DNA of 17,644 nucleotides from contig JAEYTB010000179.1 in assembly GCA_023434205.1 (NCBI GenBank), forward strand, positions 1-17,644. The letters are read 5' to 3'. This document shows, piece after piece, positions 7,078 through 13,642 of the stretch. Numbering within the stretch: the stretch's first letter is position 1; each line of letters begins with the position of its first letter. The translations under genes and the position numbers were made by a program. This DNA comes from Planctomycetota bacterium. GTDB taxonomy: Bacteria > Planctomycetota > Phycisphaerae > Phycisphaerales > UBA1924. The notes beneath the pieces were generated by a model that was not told the DNA's origin, ran no database searches, and saw only the letters and a program-made list of their open reading frames with translations.

Positions 7078-10000
7078 ATGAAGACCACCACCCGTCCCTT
7101 CGCCCCCCGCCTGTGCGCCGCCCTTCTGACCTGCACCGCCGGCCTGGCGTGCCCGGCCGCGGCCCAGCAGTCGTTCATCGACTACACCGGCCCCGACGGC
7201 GGCTTCTGGAACGCCCCAGGCAACTGGGAGGCTTTCAACGTCCCCGGCGACGCCGCCGGCGAGGTCCCCATGATCCAGGGCGGCTTCGGCGTCCTGCTCA
7301 ACATGCACGCCACGGTCGACAAGATCGGCCTGGACCCGGGCGCCCAGATCACCGTCCTCAACAACAACCTCCTCGGCGTCCGCACCATGAACGACGGCGT
7401 CGGCACCACCGGCCTTTTCGGCGGCGGCACCATCGTCCTCAACAGCACCGGCCACGGCACGTACCTCCGCATCACCGGCGACCCCGGCTCCTGGGCCATC
7501 TTCGGCCACATCAACGAGCCCGACCCCTCGCACATCTTCATGTCCAACACGACCGCCAACATCATCGACGCCAGCACGGCGGGCGTCATCCTCTACAACG
7601 AGGGCCTCATCGATGGCGCCGGCACCGTCGGCGCCAACACGCTCCGGATCATCAACAACGGCACCATCGCCGCCACCACCAGCGCGGGCATCACCCTCGA
7701 CCCGCCGGCGCAAGGCATGGAGAACAACGGCCTGCTGTATGCCAACGGCGGCCCGCTCACCCTCATCAACGGCGTCCTGGACAACCAGGACGGCGAGCTT
7801 CAACTCTCCGACGCACCCGGCTCCCGCGTGGACTTCTCCGGCGCCGTGGTCATCGGCGGCACCCTGCGCGCCCTCAACACCACCAACCCGTTCCGAGGGT
7901 TCGCCAACTCCGAGTTCCGCGGCTGCACCGTCTGGGGTCAGTTCCGCATCCTCAACAACAACCTTGTGTTCCTGACCAACGACACCCCGATCCTCGAAGG
8001 CGGCAGCATCCACCTGGACAGCACCGGCCACGGCACGTACGCCCGCATTACCAACAACCTCACCCTGTCCGGCGCGGGCGCGATCTACGCCACCAACACC
8101 CAGGCCAACATCATTGACGGCAGCACGCCCGACCTCGTCCTGACCAACAACCTGGCCGGCGGCATCAACGGCTCCATGGCCCTGGGCGCCAACTCCCTCC
8201 GCGTCGTGAACAACTCCATCATCCGCGCCCAGGGCTCCGGCGGCATCACCATCGACCCGCCCGCGAGCGGCTTTGCCAACAACGGCCAGGTGCTCGCCAC
8301 CACCGGCTCCTCCGTCACCCTGATCAACGGGACCATCTCCAATAACGGCACCATCGCCGCTCAGGCCGGTGCCTCCATCACCTTCAGCGGCGCCTCCGTG
8401 CAGCAGGGAACCCTGCACACCGAGACCGGCGGCAGCATCCTCGGAACCGGCAACACCCTCTTCAACACCGTCACCACCACCCCCACCACCCAGTTCACCG
8501 TGCCCAACAACAACCTCTGCTTCTTCCAGGGCACCATCACCAACCACGGCACACTCACCCTCAACTCCACCGGCCACGGCACCTACTTCCGCAGCGCCGG
8601 CGGCGACGTCGTCCTCAACGGTCCCGGAGTTCTTTCGGCCTCCAACACCACCGCCAACTTCATCGACGCCCAGGTCGTGGGCCAGCGGCTCATCAACAAC
8701 AGCACCATCCGCGGCTCCCTCTCGCTCGGCGCGAACAGCCTCATCATCGAGAACAACGGCCTCATTGAGGCCACCGGCTCCGGCGGCATCAGCTTCGACA
8801 TCCCCGCCGGCGGCTCTGTCAACAACGCCACCCTCCGCGCCGCGCCCGGCTCCAGCTTCACCATCTTCAACGGCGCCCTGGACAACACCGACGGCGTGAT
8901 CGAGGCCGCTGGGTCCGTCGTCATCTCCGGCGCCACCATCGCCGGCGGCACCCTCCGCTCCACCGGCGGCGCCTTCTCCGCTCAGGCCAACTCCCTCCTC
9001 TCCGCCCTCGCCCTCGACGGCCCGCTCACCGTCCCCAACAACAACCTCATCTACCTCCGCGGCACCATCGCCAACACCGGCCAGATCACCCTGGCCTCCA
9101 CCGGCCACGGCACCTACCTCCGCACCCTCGACGCCGACGCCGTCCTCCAGGGCGGCGAAGTGGTCGGCACCAACACCACAGCCAACATCATCGACGCCAC
9201 CACCCTCGGCCAGCGCCTCACCAACAACGGCACCATCCGGGGTTCAATGTCCCTCGGAGCGAACAGCCTCATCGTGGTCAACAACGGCCTCGTCCGCGCC
9301 GAGGGCGGCGGCGGCATCCACATCGACCCGCCCACGGGCGGCTTCGACAACAACGGCACCATGCGTTCGACCGCGGGGTCCTCCTTCTTCGTCATCAACG
9401 GCACGCTCGACAACACCGGCGGGCTCATCGACGTGCTCGCCGACAGTTCATTCACCCTCCAGGGCGCCACGCTCACCGGCGGCACCGTGCAGTCCACCGG
9501 CACCGGCATTGTGCGAGCCACCGGCAACAGCATCCTGCGGGACCTCACCAACAACGCCACCACCACGGTCCCCAACATCCACCTCGCTTACCTCCAAGGC
9601 TCCATCGTCAACAACGGCCAGCTCAACCTCGCCTCCACGGGCAACGCGACCTACTTCCGCACCCTGGGCGGCAACGCCACCGTCTCCGGCTCGGGAACCT
9701 GGAACTTCTCCAACACCACCGCCAACATCATCGACGCGACCAGCCTGGGCGAGTCCCTCACCATCGTCGGCAACACCCTCCGCGGCAGCGTCTCGCTCGG
9801 CGCCAACAACCTCATCGTCATCAACCGCGGCACCATCATCGCCGACCAGCCCGGCGGTATTCTCATCGACCCGCCCGCCGCCACCGGCTTCGTCAACGAC
9901 ACCGGCGGCACACTCGCCGCGGAGGCCGCCGGATCCATCACCATCGCCGCCGGCCCCTTCACCAACGCCGGCACGCTCCGCGCCGACCCCGGCCGCCTCA

Positions 10001-10674
10001 TCAACCGCACCGCGGGCGACATCATCCAGACCGCCGGCATCACCCTCGCCCACGGCGAGGTTCAGGCTGACGGCGTCTTCCAGCTCCAGGGCGGCACCGT
10101 CGCCGGGACCGGCCGTGTCGACGCGGACGTCAACAACACCGGCGGAACCGTCGCGCCCGGCGCCTCGGCCGGCAACCTCATCATCGAGGGCAGCTACACC
10201 CAGGCCGCCGGCGGGTCGATGGAGATCGAGCTTGGGGGCCCCGCCCCCGCCGAGTTCGACCACCTCCTGGTCACGGTCAACGCCAACCTCAACGGCGCCA
10301 TCGTCGCCCGCTTCACCAACGGCTATGCCCCCGAGCCCGGCACCACGTTCCGCTTCCTCGATACCGGAGGCGCGCGCACCGGCACATTCGCGACCATCAC
10401 CACCGCCGACGCGCCCCCGGGCCTGGGCGTGGAGGTCGTGTACCACGCCAATGGTGCATCACTGGTCGTGATCGCCACCTGCGGCAGCGCCGACTTCGAC
10501 GGCGACGGCGATGTCGGCACCGACGCCGACATCGAGGCGTTCTTCGCCTGCCTCGCCGGAAACTGCTGCTCCACGTGCTACAGCGGCGGCGCCGACTTCA
10601 ACGGCGATGGTGACGTCGGCACCGACGCCGACATCGAGAGCTTCTTCCGTGTTCTTTCGGGCGGCAACTGCTAG
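7078..10674 (+). CDS. Giant secreted repeat protein with C-terminal dockerin-like segments
   Basis: A 1198-residue protein. The ATG at 7078 is chosen because a Shine-Dalgarno sequence (GGAG, 7068-7071) precedes it and a Sec signal peptide follows: basic start MKTTTR, hydrophobic core LCAALLTCTAGLA, likely cleavage after PAAA (about residue 29). The bulk is five imperfect repeats of 177-198 residues. Each has NNNL, STGHGTY, TANIID, SLGANSL, INNGTI, GGIxIDPP and NGTLDN landmarks, as expected of a right-handed beta-helix or autotransporter-passenger-like fold. After about residue 970 comes a region like the C-terminal part of planctomycete repeat proteins (GTGRVDADVNNTGGTVAPGASAG), then two Asp-rich dockerin-like segments (about 1138-1198). 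It should be exported and may be displayed at the cell surface. The function is unknown; adhesion or a structural role is inference only. It is monocistronic, with a strong terminator after it, and divergent from the sigma-kinase pair. Confidence 0.93.
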   Translation: MKTTTRPFAPRLCAALLTCTAGLACPAAAQQSFIDYTGPDGGFWNAPGNWEAFNVPGDAAGEVPMIQGGFGVLLNMHATVDKIGLDPGAQITVLNNNLLGVRTMNDGVGTTGLFGGGTIVLNSTGHGTYLRITGDPGSWAIFGHINEPDPSHIFMSNTTANIIDASTAGVILYNEGLIDGAGTVGANTLRIINNGTIAATTSAGITLDPPAQGMENNGLLYANGGPLTLINGVLDNQDGELQLSDAPGSRVDFSGAVVIGGTLRALNTTNPFRGFANSEFRGCTVWGQFRILNNNLVFLTNDTPILEGGSIHLDSTGHGTYARITNNLTLSGAGAIYATNTQANIIDGSTPDLVLTNNLAGGINGSMALGANSLRVVNNSIIRAQGSGGITIDPPASGFANNGQVLATTGSSVTLINGTISNNGTIAAQAGASITFSGASVQQGTLHTETGGSILGTGNTLFNTVTTTPTTQFTVPNNNLCFFQGTITNHGTLTLNSTGHGTYFRSAGGDVVLNGPGVLSASNTTANFIDAQVVGQRLINNSTIRGSLSLGANSLIIENNGLIEATGSGGISFDIPAGGSVNNATLRAAPGSSFTIFNGALDNTDGVIEAAGSVVISGATIAGGTLRSTGGAFSAQANSLLSALALDGPLTVPNNNLIYLRGTIANTGQITLASTGHGTYLRTLDADAVLQGGEVVGTNTTANIIDATTLGQRLTNNGTIRGSMSLGANSLIVVNNGLVRAEGGGGIHIDPPTGGFDNNGTMRSTAGSSFFVINGTLDNTGGLIDVLADSSFTLQGATLTGGTVQSTGTGIVRATGNSILRDLTNNATTTVPNIHLAYLQGSIVNNGQLNLASTGNATYFRTLGGNATVSGSGTWNFSNTTANIIDATSLGESLTIVGNTLRGSVSLGANNLIVINRGTIIADQPGGILIDPPAATGFVNDTGGTLAAEAAGSITIAAGPFTNAGTLRADPGRLINRTAGDIIQTAGITLAHGEVQADGVFQLQGGTVAGTGRVDADVNNTGGTVAPGASAGNLIIEGSYTQAAGGSMEIELGGPAPAEFDHLLVTVNANLNGAIVARFTNGYAPEPGTTFRFLDTGGARTGTFATITTADAPPGLGVEVVYHANGASLVVIATCGSADFDGDGDVGTDADIEAFFACLAGNCCSTCYSGGADFNGDGDVGTDADIESFFRVLSGGNC
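7360..10020 (+). repeat. Five tandem coding repeats, about 531-594 nt each
   Basis: Using the NNNL landmark (NIHL in the last copy), the units begin at 7360, 7954, 8506, 9037 and 9574, giving periods of 594, 552, 531 and 537 nt. The STGHGTY landmark falls at 7444, 8020, 8566, 9097 and 9634 (STGNATY in the last copy). Copies 3 to 5 are the most alike in length and wording; copies 1 and 2 carry extra residues. The last copy fades at about 10020. This suggests internal duplication followed by divergence. Confidence 0.9.
10480..10671 (+). repeat. Two dockerin-like EF-hand segments at the C terminus
   Basis: Two near-identical segments start at 10489 (ADFDGDGDVGTDADIEAFF) and 10591 (ADFNGDGDVGTDADIESFF), 102 nt apart. 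Each has the Asp/Asn-rich Ca-binding-loop pattern DxDxDGDVxxxD followed by a helix. A cysteine-rich linker (CLAGNCCSTCYSGG) lies between them, and the protein ends in GGNC. From memory, similar tails end many secreted Phycisphaerae proteins, which suggests a sorting or anchoring role. Confidence 0.8.
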
Positions 10675-10697
10675 GGGGGGTTGCTCGCCTGTTTCAA

Positions 10698-10730
10698 ACA
10701 GCCCCGCGCCCGGCGCGGGGCTGTCTGTTT
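10698..10730 (+). terminator. Intrinsic terminator of the giant repeat protein gene
   Basis: An 11-bp perfect stem (10698-10708 with 10714-10724) has a 5-nt loop and is followed by CTGTTT. It lies 24 nt after the stop codon at 10674. The stem is strong and the T-tract short, as is common in GC-rich genomes. Confidence 0.8.
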
Positions 10731-10753
10731 ACACCCCGCGCCCCGGGAGCGTC

Positions 10754-10759
10754 AATAAT
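10754..10759 (+). promoter_or_regulatory. Possible -10 box upstream of the YceI gene
   Basis: AATAAT matches five of six bases of TATAAT in an otherwise GC-rich leader, 41 nt before the ATG. No acceptable -35 box is found at 16-18 nt, because that stretch abuts the preceding terminator. This is a weak call. Confidence 0.25.
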
Positions 10760-10800
10760 CAACCTCACGCAACGATCACCAACCTCTGCAAGGAGACCCC

Positions 10801-11403
10801 ATGAAGCGCCTCGTCATCCTCCCCCTGCTCGCCATCGCCTCCGCTGCCGCCATCGCCGCCCTGCCCGCGCAGGAGTCCAAGCCCGCGGCCTCCGCCTCGG
10901 GCAGCAGCTACAAGGTCGACTCCGTCCACTCCTCCGTGGTCTTCCGTGTCACCCACGCCAACGTCTCGCCCTTCTGGGGCATGTTCACCTCGCCCTCCGG
11001 CAGCTTCACCCTCGACAGCGCCGACCCCACCAAGTCGTCCTTCAACATCTCGATCCAGGCCGACAACGTCGTCACCGGCAACGAGAAGCGCGACAACCAC
11101 CTCCGCAGCCCCGACTTCTTCAACGCCAAGCAGTACCCCACCATCGCCTTCACCAGCTCCTCCGTCGCCAAGGGCGAGGGAGACACCCTCCTCGTGACCG
11201 GCACCATGGACCTCCACGGCGTCAAGAAAGAGCTCACCATCCCCGTCGTGATCACCGGCAAGGCCGCCGGCCAGGGCGGCCGCGAGCGCGCCGGCATCGA
11301 GGCCACCATGACCATCAAGATGAGCGACTTCGAGTTCAAGGGCAACCCGGGCATCGCCGACGAGGTCAAGTTCATCGTCGGCATGGCCGGCGTCAAGGGC
11401 TGA
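10801..11403 (+). CDS. YceI-family periplasmic protein
   Basis: A 200-residue exported protein of the YceI family, a lipocalin-like beta-barrel that in known members binds polyisoprenoid-type lipids. The signal peptide is MKRLVILPLLAIASAAAIAA with likely cleavage after LPA (residue 23). The mature part opens with YKVDSVHSSVVFRVTHANVS, the standard YceI opening. It continues with FTLDSADP, LRSPDFFNAKQYPTIAFTS and VTGTMDLHGVKKELTIPV, all in the expected order, and family length is normal. A strong Shine-Dalgarno sequence (AAGGAG, 10790-10795) precedes the ATG by 5 nt. It is flanked by terminators on both sides and so is likely monocistronic. The ligand is not predictable; the family is linked to isoprenoid binding and to stress or acid responses in other bacteria. 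Confidence 0.95.
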   Translation: MKRLVILPLLAIASAAAIAALPAQESKPAASASGSSYKVDSVHSSVVFRVTHANVSPFWGMFTSPSGSFTLDSADPTKSSFNISIQADNVVTGNEKRDNHLRSPDFFNAKQYPTIAFTSSSVAKGEGDTLLVTGTMDLHGVKKELTIPVVITGKAAGQGGRERAGIEATMTIKMSDFEFKGNPGIADEVKFIVGMAGVKG

Positions 11404-11425
11404 GCCTCTCACCCCGTCAGCACGC

Positions 11426-11458
11426 ACGCCCGGGCGGGGCCCAGACCCGCCCGGGCGT
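11426..11458 (+). terminator. Hairpin terminator after the YceI gene
   Basis: A perfect 13-bp GC-rich stem (11426-11438 with 11446-11458) has a 7-nt loop, beginning 23 nt after the YceI stop. The T-tract is only TT. It ends 6 nt before the ribosome binding site of the next gene, so it separates the two units or attenuates readthrough. Confidence 0.7.
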
Positions 11459-11476
11459 TGTCCCAAAGGAGGGCGC

Positions 11477-12322
11477 ATGCTCGAGCTCCGCGAACTGCTG
11501 CTGGGCGCCGCCGTCCCCATCGGCGTGTCCACTGCCGTTGCGCTCCTCGCGCTGTGGCGGCGCTGGGCTTGGGCGATGCCCCTCGCGGCTGCCGCGGCAT
11601 TCCTGACCGCCTACTGGCTGCTCTCGGGCGTGCCGGGTCTCCCCCCGCGCGATGGCACGGACTGGCTCTTCTGGTCTGCCCCGGCCCTGGCGGTAGTGGG
11701 CATCGTCGACGGCACAGCCCGCTCCAAGTGGGGCTGGGCCCTCGCGGCCTTTGCTGCGGGCGTGGTCTTCCTGATCACCAAGCCCCTCACGCCTCACGCC
11801 GTCCCCGCGTCCATGCTCTGGATCACGGCCGCCGCCGCCGCGGTGCTCGCGCCCGTGCTCTGCCTCGCCGTTCACGCCGCCGCCCCGCGGATCACGCCCC
11901 CCGCCGCGCTCGGCTGCCTCTGCATCACACTGGGCGCGGCCGCTGTGGTCGTCCTCTCGTCCAACCTGCGGATCGGCGGCGTTTACGCGATGGCCGCCGC
12001 GGCGGCCCTGGGCCCTGTCGCCGTCTTCTCCTTCCGCACGCCCCACGCCCCGCGTGCCGTCGCCATGTACGCCATCCCGCTGCTGATGGGCATCCTCGCG
12101 TCCGGGTACCACTACCCCGACCCCGGCGTGCCGCTCCATGCGGTCATCGTGCTCTGCCTGTCGCCGCTGCTCATGCTCGCCGGCGCGTTCGTGCCGCTCA
12201 AGAAGCCCCTCGCCCGCACCGCGGTCGCGCTGCTCGCCACGGCGCTGGCCGCCGGAGCCGTCGCCGGCCCCGCGGCGCTCGCCGCCAAGCAGGCCGCCGA
12301 AGAGCTCGAGTACACCTACTAA
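11477..12322 (+). CDS. Multi-pass membrane protein of unknown function
   Basis: A 281-residue protein that I do not recognise. It is almost entirely hydrophobic, with about nine or ten predicted transmembrane helices, for example residues 7-27, 32-51, 63-79, 85-104, 111-135, 141-162, 166-186, 194-213, 220-242 and 249-271. The linkers are short and the C-terminal tail acidic (KQAAEELEYTY). No catalytic motif, transporter signature or conserved charged cluster inside the membrane stands out. A very good Shine-Dalgarno sequence (AGGAGG, 11467-11472, 4 nt before the ATG) supports the start and suggests strong translation. It sits just after the YceI gene but behind a hairpin. Known members of the YceI family often neighbour cytochrome b561-type proteins, but the paired haem-ligand histidines are not apparent here, so I do not assign that. 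Confidence 0.85.
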   Translation: MLELRELLLGAAVPIGVSTAVALLALWRRWAWAMPLAAAAAFLTAYWLLSGVPGLPPRDGTDWLFWSAPALAVVGIVDGTARSKWGWALAAFAAGVVFLITKPLTPHAVPASMLWITAAAAAVLAPVLCLAVHAAAPRITPPAALGCLCITLGAAAVVVLSSNLRIGGVYAMAAAAALGPVAVFSFRTPHAPRAVAMYAIPLLMGILASGYHYPDPGVPLHAVIVLCLSPLLMLAGAFVPLKKPLARTAVALLATALAAGAVAGPAALAAKQAAEELEYTY

Positions 12323-12555
12323 AGCCCCCCGCCCGGGCTGCACCCGCTCTCAAACCCCACGCTTCCCCGCGGCGGTTGCGCCCCAATTCCCTGCAACACG
12401 CACCCGGCACGCACGTTTTGCTCGGCGAACGGCCGCACCACACACCGCGGCCCGAAACACCCCGGGGACCTGCAAGGCACTCAACACAGGCCACCGCCGC
12501 CCGTCGCGGCGTGCGCTACCGCCGCGCACTCCCCACCGCTGAAAGGACTCACGCC
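12323..12555 (+). other. Intergenic region with no recognised element
   Basis: These 233 nt lie between the membrane protein and the small basic secreted protein. I see no convincing promoter pair, hairpin with T-run or short gene. The only clear element is the ribosome binding site AAAGGA at 12542-12547, 8 nt before the ATG at 12556. Confidence 0.5.
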
Positions 12556-12843
12556 ATGCTCGCGAACAAGAAACTCCTGGGCCTCTTCGTGCTCGCCGCC
12601 GCGGCGGTCGGCACCATCGCCGCCAGCCCCGCCGAGGCCGGCTCCTACGACCGGCGCGGCCGGGGCCACGTCGTGGTCTACCGCGACGCCTGCGCCCCCC
12701 GCGCCACCCTCTCCATCCGCGTCGATTCCGGCCGCCACCACTCCTTCAAGCGCGACCGCTTCCACGACCGGCGCGAATTCCGGGACCACCGCCGCAACTG
12801 GCGTCATGTCGACCGCCGCGACTTCCGGCGCGGCCGCTGCTGA
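12556..12843 (+). CDS. Small secreted Arg/His-rich protein
   Basis: A 95-residue protein with a clear signal peptide (MLANKKLLGLFVLAAAAVGT, cleavage probably after PAEA, residue 28). A Shine-Dalgarno AAAGGA lies 8 nt upstream, and the frame closes with TGA. The mature part, about 67 residues, holds roughly 20 Arg, 6 His and 8 Asp, mostly as alternating DRR, HDRR and DHRR patches after residue 57, plus two Cys (in ACAP and at the very C terminus). A short hydrophobic strand pair (HVVVYR, ATLSIRV) precedes the charged region. I do not recognise a family. A strongly basic exported peptide could bind nucleic acid, polyanions or metal at the envelope, but that is inference. The open frame extends far upstream only because of high GC content. 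Confidence 0.75.
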   Translation: MLANKKLLGLFVLAAAAVGTIAASPAEAGSYDRRGRGHVVVYRDACAPRATLSIRVDSGRHHSFKRDRFHDRREFRDHRRNWRHVDRRDFRRGRC

Positions 12844-12893
12844 CCGCCGCCGGCCCTCGTGCCCCGACCGGCCCGAGGGCCGCTTGCCCCCCT

Positions 12894-12935
12894 TTCAAAA
12901 ACGCACAGACCCCCGCCCTACGGCGGGGGTCTGTG
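12894..12935 (-). terminator. Intrinsic terminator of tRNA-Tyr
   Basis: A perfect 14-bp stem (12904-12917 with 12922-12935) with a 4-nt loop is followed on the minus strand by CGTTTTTG. The T-run lies only on that strand, so it terminates the leftward tRNA transcript starting at 13021. It may also halt rightward transcription from the small secreted protein gene, but no T-run supports that. Confidence 0.85.
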
Positions 12936-12938
12936 AAG

Positions 12939-13021
12939 TGGGCGAGGAGGGACTCGAACCCCCGTAGGCTTTCGCCAACAGATTTACAGTCTGCCCCGTT
13001 TGACCGCTCCGGCACTCGCCC
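12939..13021 (-). tRNA. tRNA-Tyr (anticodon GUA)
   Basis: An 83-nt class II tRNA. The acceptor stem pairs GGGCGAG (13021-13015) with CTCGCCC (12946-12940), and the discriminator base is A at 12939. The anticodon arm is GCAGA-CTGTAAA-TCTGT, with anticodon GTA on the minus strand (plus positions 12985-12987). A long variable arm with a GGC-GAAA-GCC hairpin and a TTCGAGT T-loop follow. The long variable arm plus GUA fits bacterial tRNA-Tyr. CCA is not encoded, so it must be added after transcription. Confidence 0.97.
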
Positions 13022-13059
13022 AGGGGCTTCCCAAAGGCGTTTCCGCCCAAGGGGGAGGC

Positions 13060-13088
13060 AGTGTATTCGGGGCGGGGTAGGGATTCCA
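13060..13088 (-). promoter_or_regulatory. Possible tRNA-Tyr promoter
   Basis: On the minus strand TACACT (plus 13060-13065) matches four of six -10 bases and lies about 39 nt before the tRNA 5' end. The -35 partner at 17-nt spacing (TGGAAT, plus 13083-13088) is weak. Confidence 0.25.
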
Positions 13089-13128
13089 CGTTTCCCGGCC
13101 CCGGATTGGCCACCCGGCCCCGATTCCC

Positions 13129-13156
13129 TTGCCCCACCGCCCTCCCGCGCTACTAT
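13129..13156 (+). promoter_or_regulatory. Possible rplU promoter
   Basis: TTGCCC (13129-13134) and TACTAT (13151-13156) are separated by 16 nt, each matching four of six consensus bases. They would give a short leader before the ATG at 13180. A housekeeping-type promoter is expected here because the upstream gene is a divergent tRNA. Confidence 0.4.
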
Positions 13157-13179
13157 TCCGGCCCTTCTCGGAGCCCCCC

Positions 13180-13506
13180 ATGTACGCCATTATCGACGAG
13201 TCCGGCAGCCAGCGCAAGGTCACCCAGGGCGAGGAAATCCTCGTCGACCTCCTTGACGAGGGCCTGGCCGAGGCCGGCAAGAAGATCACGTTCAGCAACG
13301 TCCTGGTCGTGGGCGAGGTCGGCGGCTCGGCCAAGGTCGGCGCCCCCTTCGTCGCGGGCGCCTCCGTCACCGCCGAGGTTGTCGAGCCTGTCGTCAAGGG
13401 CGACAAGCTCCACATCCAGCACTTCCAGGCAAAGAAGGCCTGGCAGAAGAAGACCGGCCACCGCCAGCGCTACACCAAGGTCAAGGTCACCGGCATCAAG
13501 GCCTGA
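13180..13506 (+). CDS. rplU: 50S ribosomal protein L21
   Basis: A 108-residue large-subunit protein that binds 23S rRNA (with L20 in known ribosomes). It begins MYAIIDESGSQRKVTQGEEI, continues with ITFSNVLVVGEVGGSAKVGAPFV, and ends with the L21 signature KKTGHRQRYTKVKVTGI. Length is normal. The start is set by homology and by GGAG (13170-13173), 6 nt upstream; the open frame before it is shadow. In most bacteria rpmA (L27) follows directly. Here a terminator follows instead, and the next gene is unrelated, so L27 must be encoded elsewhere. Confidence 0.97.
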   Translation: MYAIIDESGSQRKVTQGEEILVDLLDEGLAEAGKKITFSNVLVVGEVGGSAKVGAPFVAGASVTAEVVEPVVKGDKLHIQHFQAKKAWQKKTGHRQRYTKVKVTGIKA

Positions 13507-13527
13507 CCCCACGCCCCCGCGCATCCT

Positions 13528-13564
13528 CGACGGCCCCCGCACCCGCGGGGGCCGTTGTCATTTC
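13528..13564 (+). terminator. Terminator after rplU
   Basis: An 11-bp perfect GC stem (13530-13540 with 13545-13555) has a 4-nt loop and can be extended by a G-U and a C-G pair. It is followed by TCATTT. It lies 23 nt past the rplU stop, making rplU a single-gene unit. Confidence 0.75.
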
Positions 13565-13642
13565 AACATGCGCTTGCGTGCGCCGCCCCGCCCGGGTACA
13601 CCATGAACTCCTTCACGCCACGCACGCCCCAGGAGCCCAGCC

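Noticed and set aside
6955..9108. Long open frame on the minus strand continuing the sigma-factor frame through the repeat protein gene
   Set aside because: It is a high-GC antisense shadow: composition is Gly/Ala/Val/Asp-rich with no domain. The sigma factor starts at ATG 6954 where conservation begins.
7360..10020. CRISPR array or DNA-level tandem repeat
   Set aside because: The repeats are coding, 531-594 nt long and imperfect, and keep one reading frame; there are no short direct repeats with unique spacers.
9448..10446. Minus-strand frame of 332 codons opposite the end of the repeat protein
   Set aside because: Gly/Asp/Val-rich antisense of the Asn/Thr-rich repeats; no start signal or domain.
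11477..12322. Cytochrome b561-like partner of YceI
   Set aside because: The membrane protein lacks the paired conserved haem-ligand histidines in its helices and has too many helices.
13558..13642. Hidden rpmA (L27) remnant after rplU
   Set aside because: No L27 words (such as a GGGSTRNGRDS-like start) can be read in any frame between the rplU terminator and the next gene.
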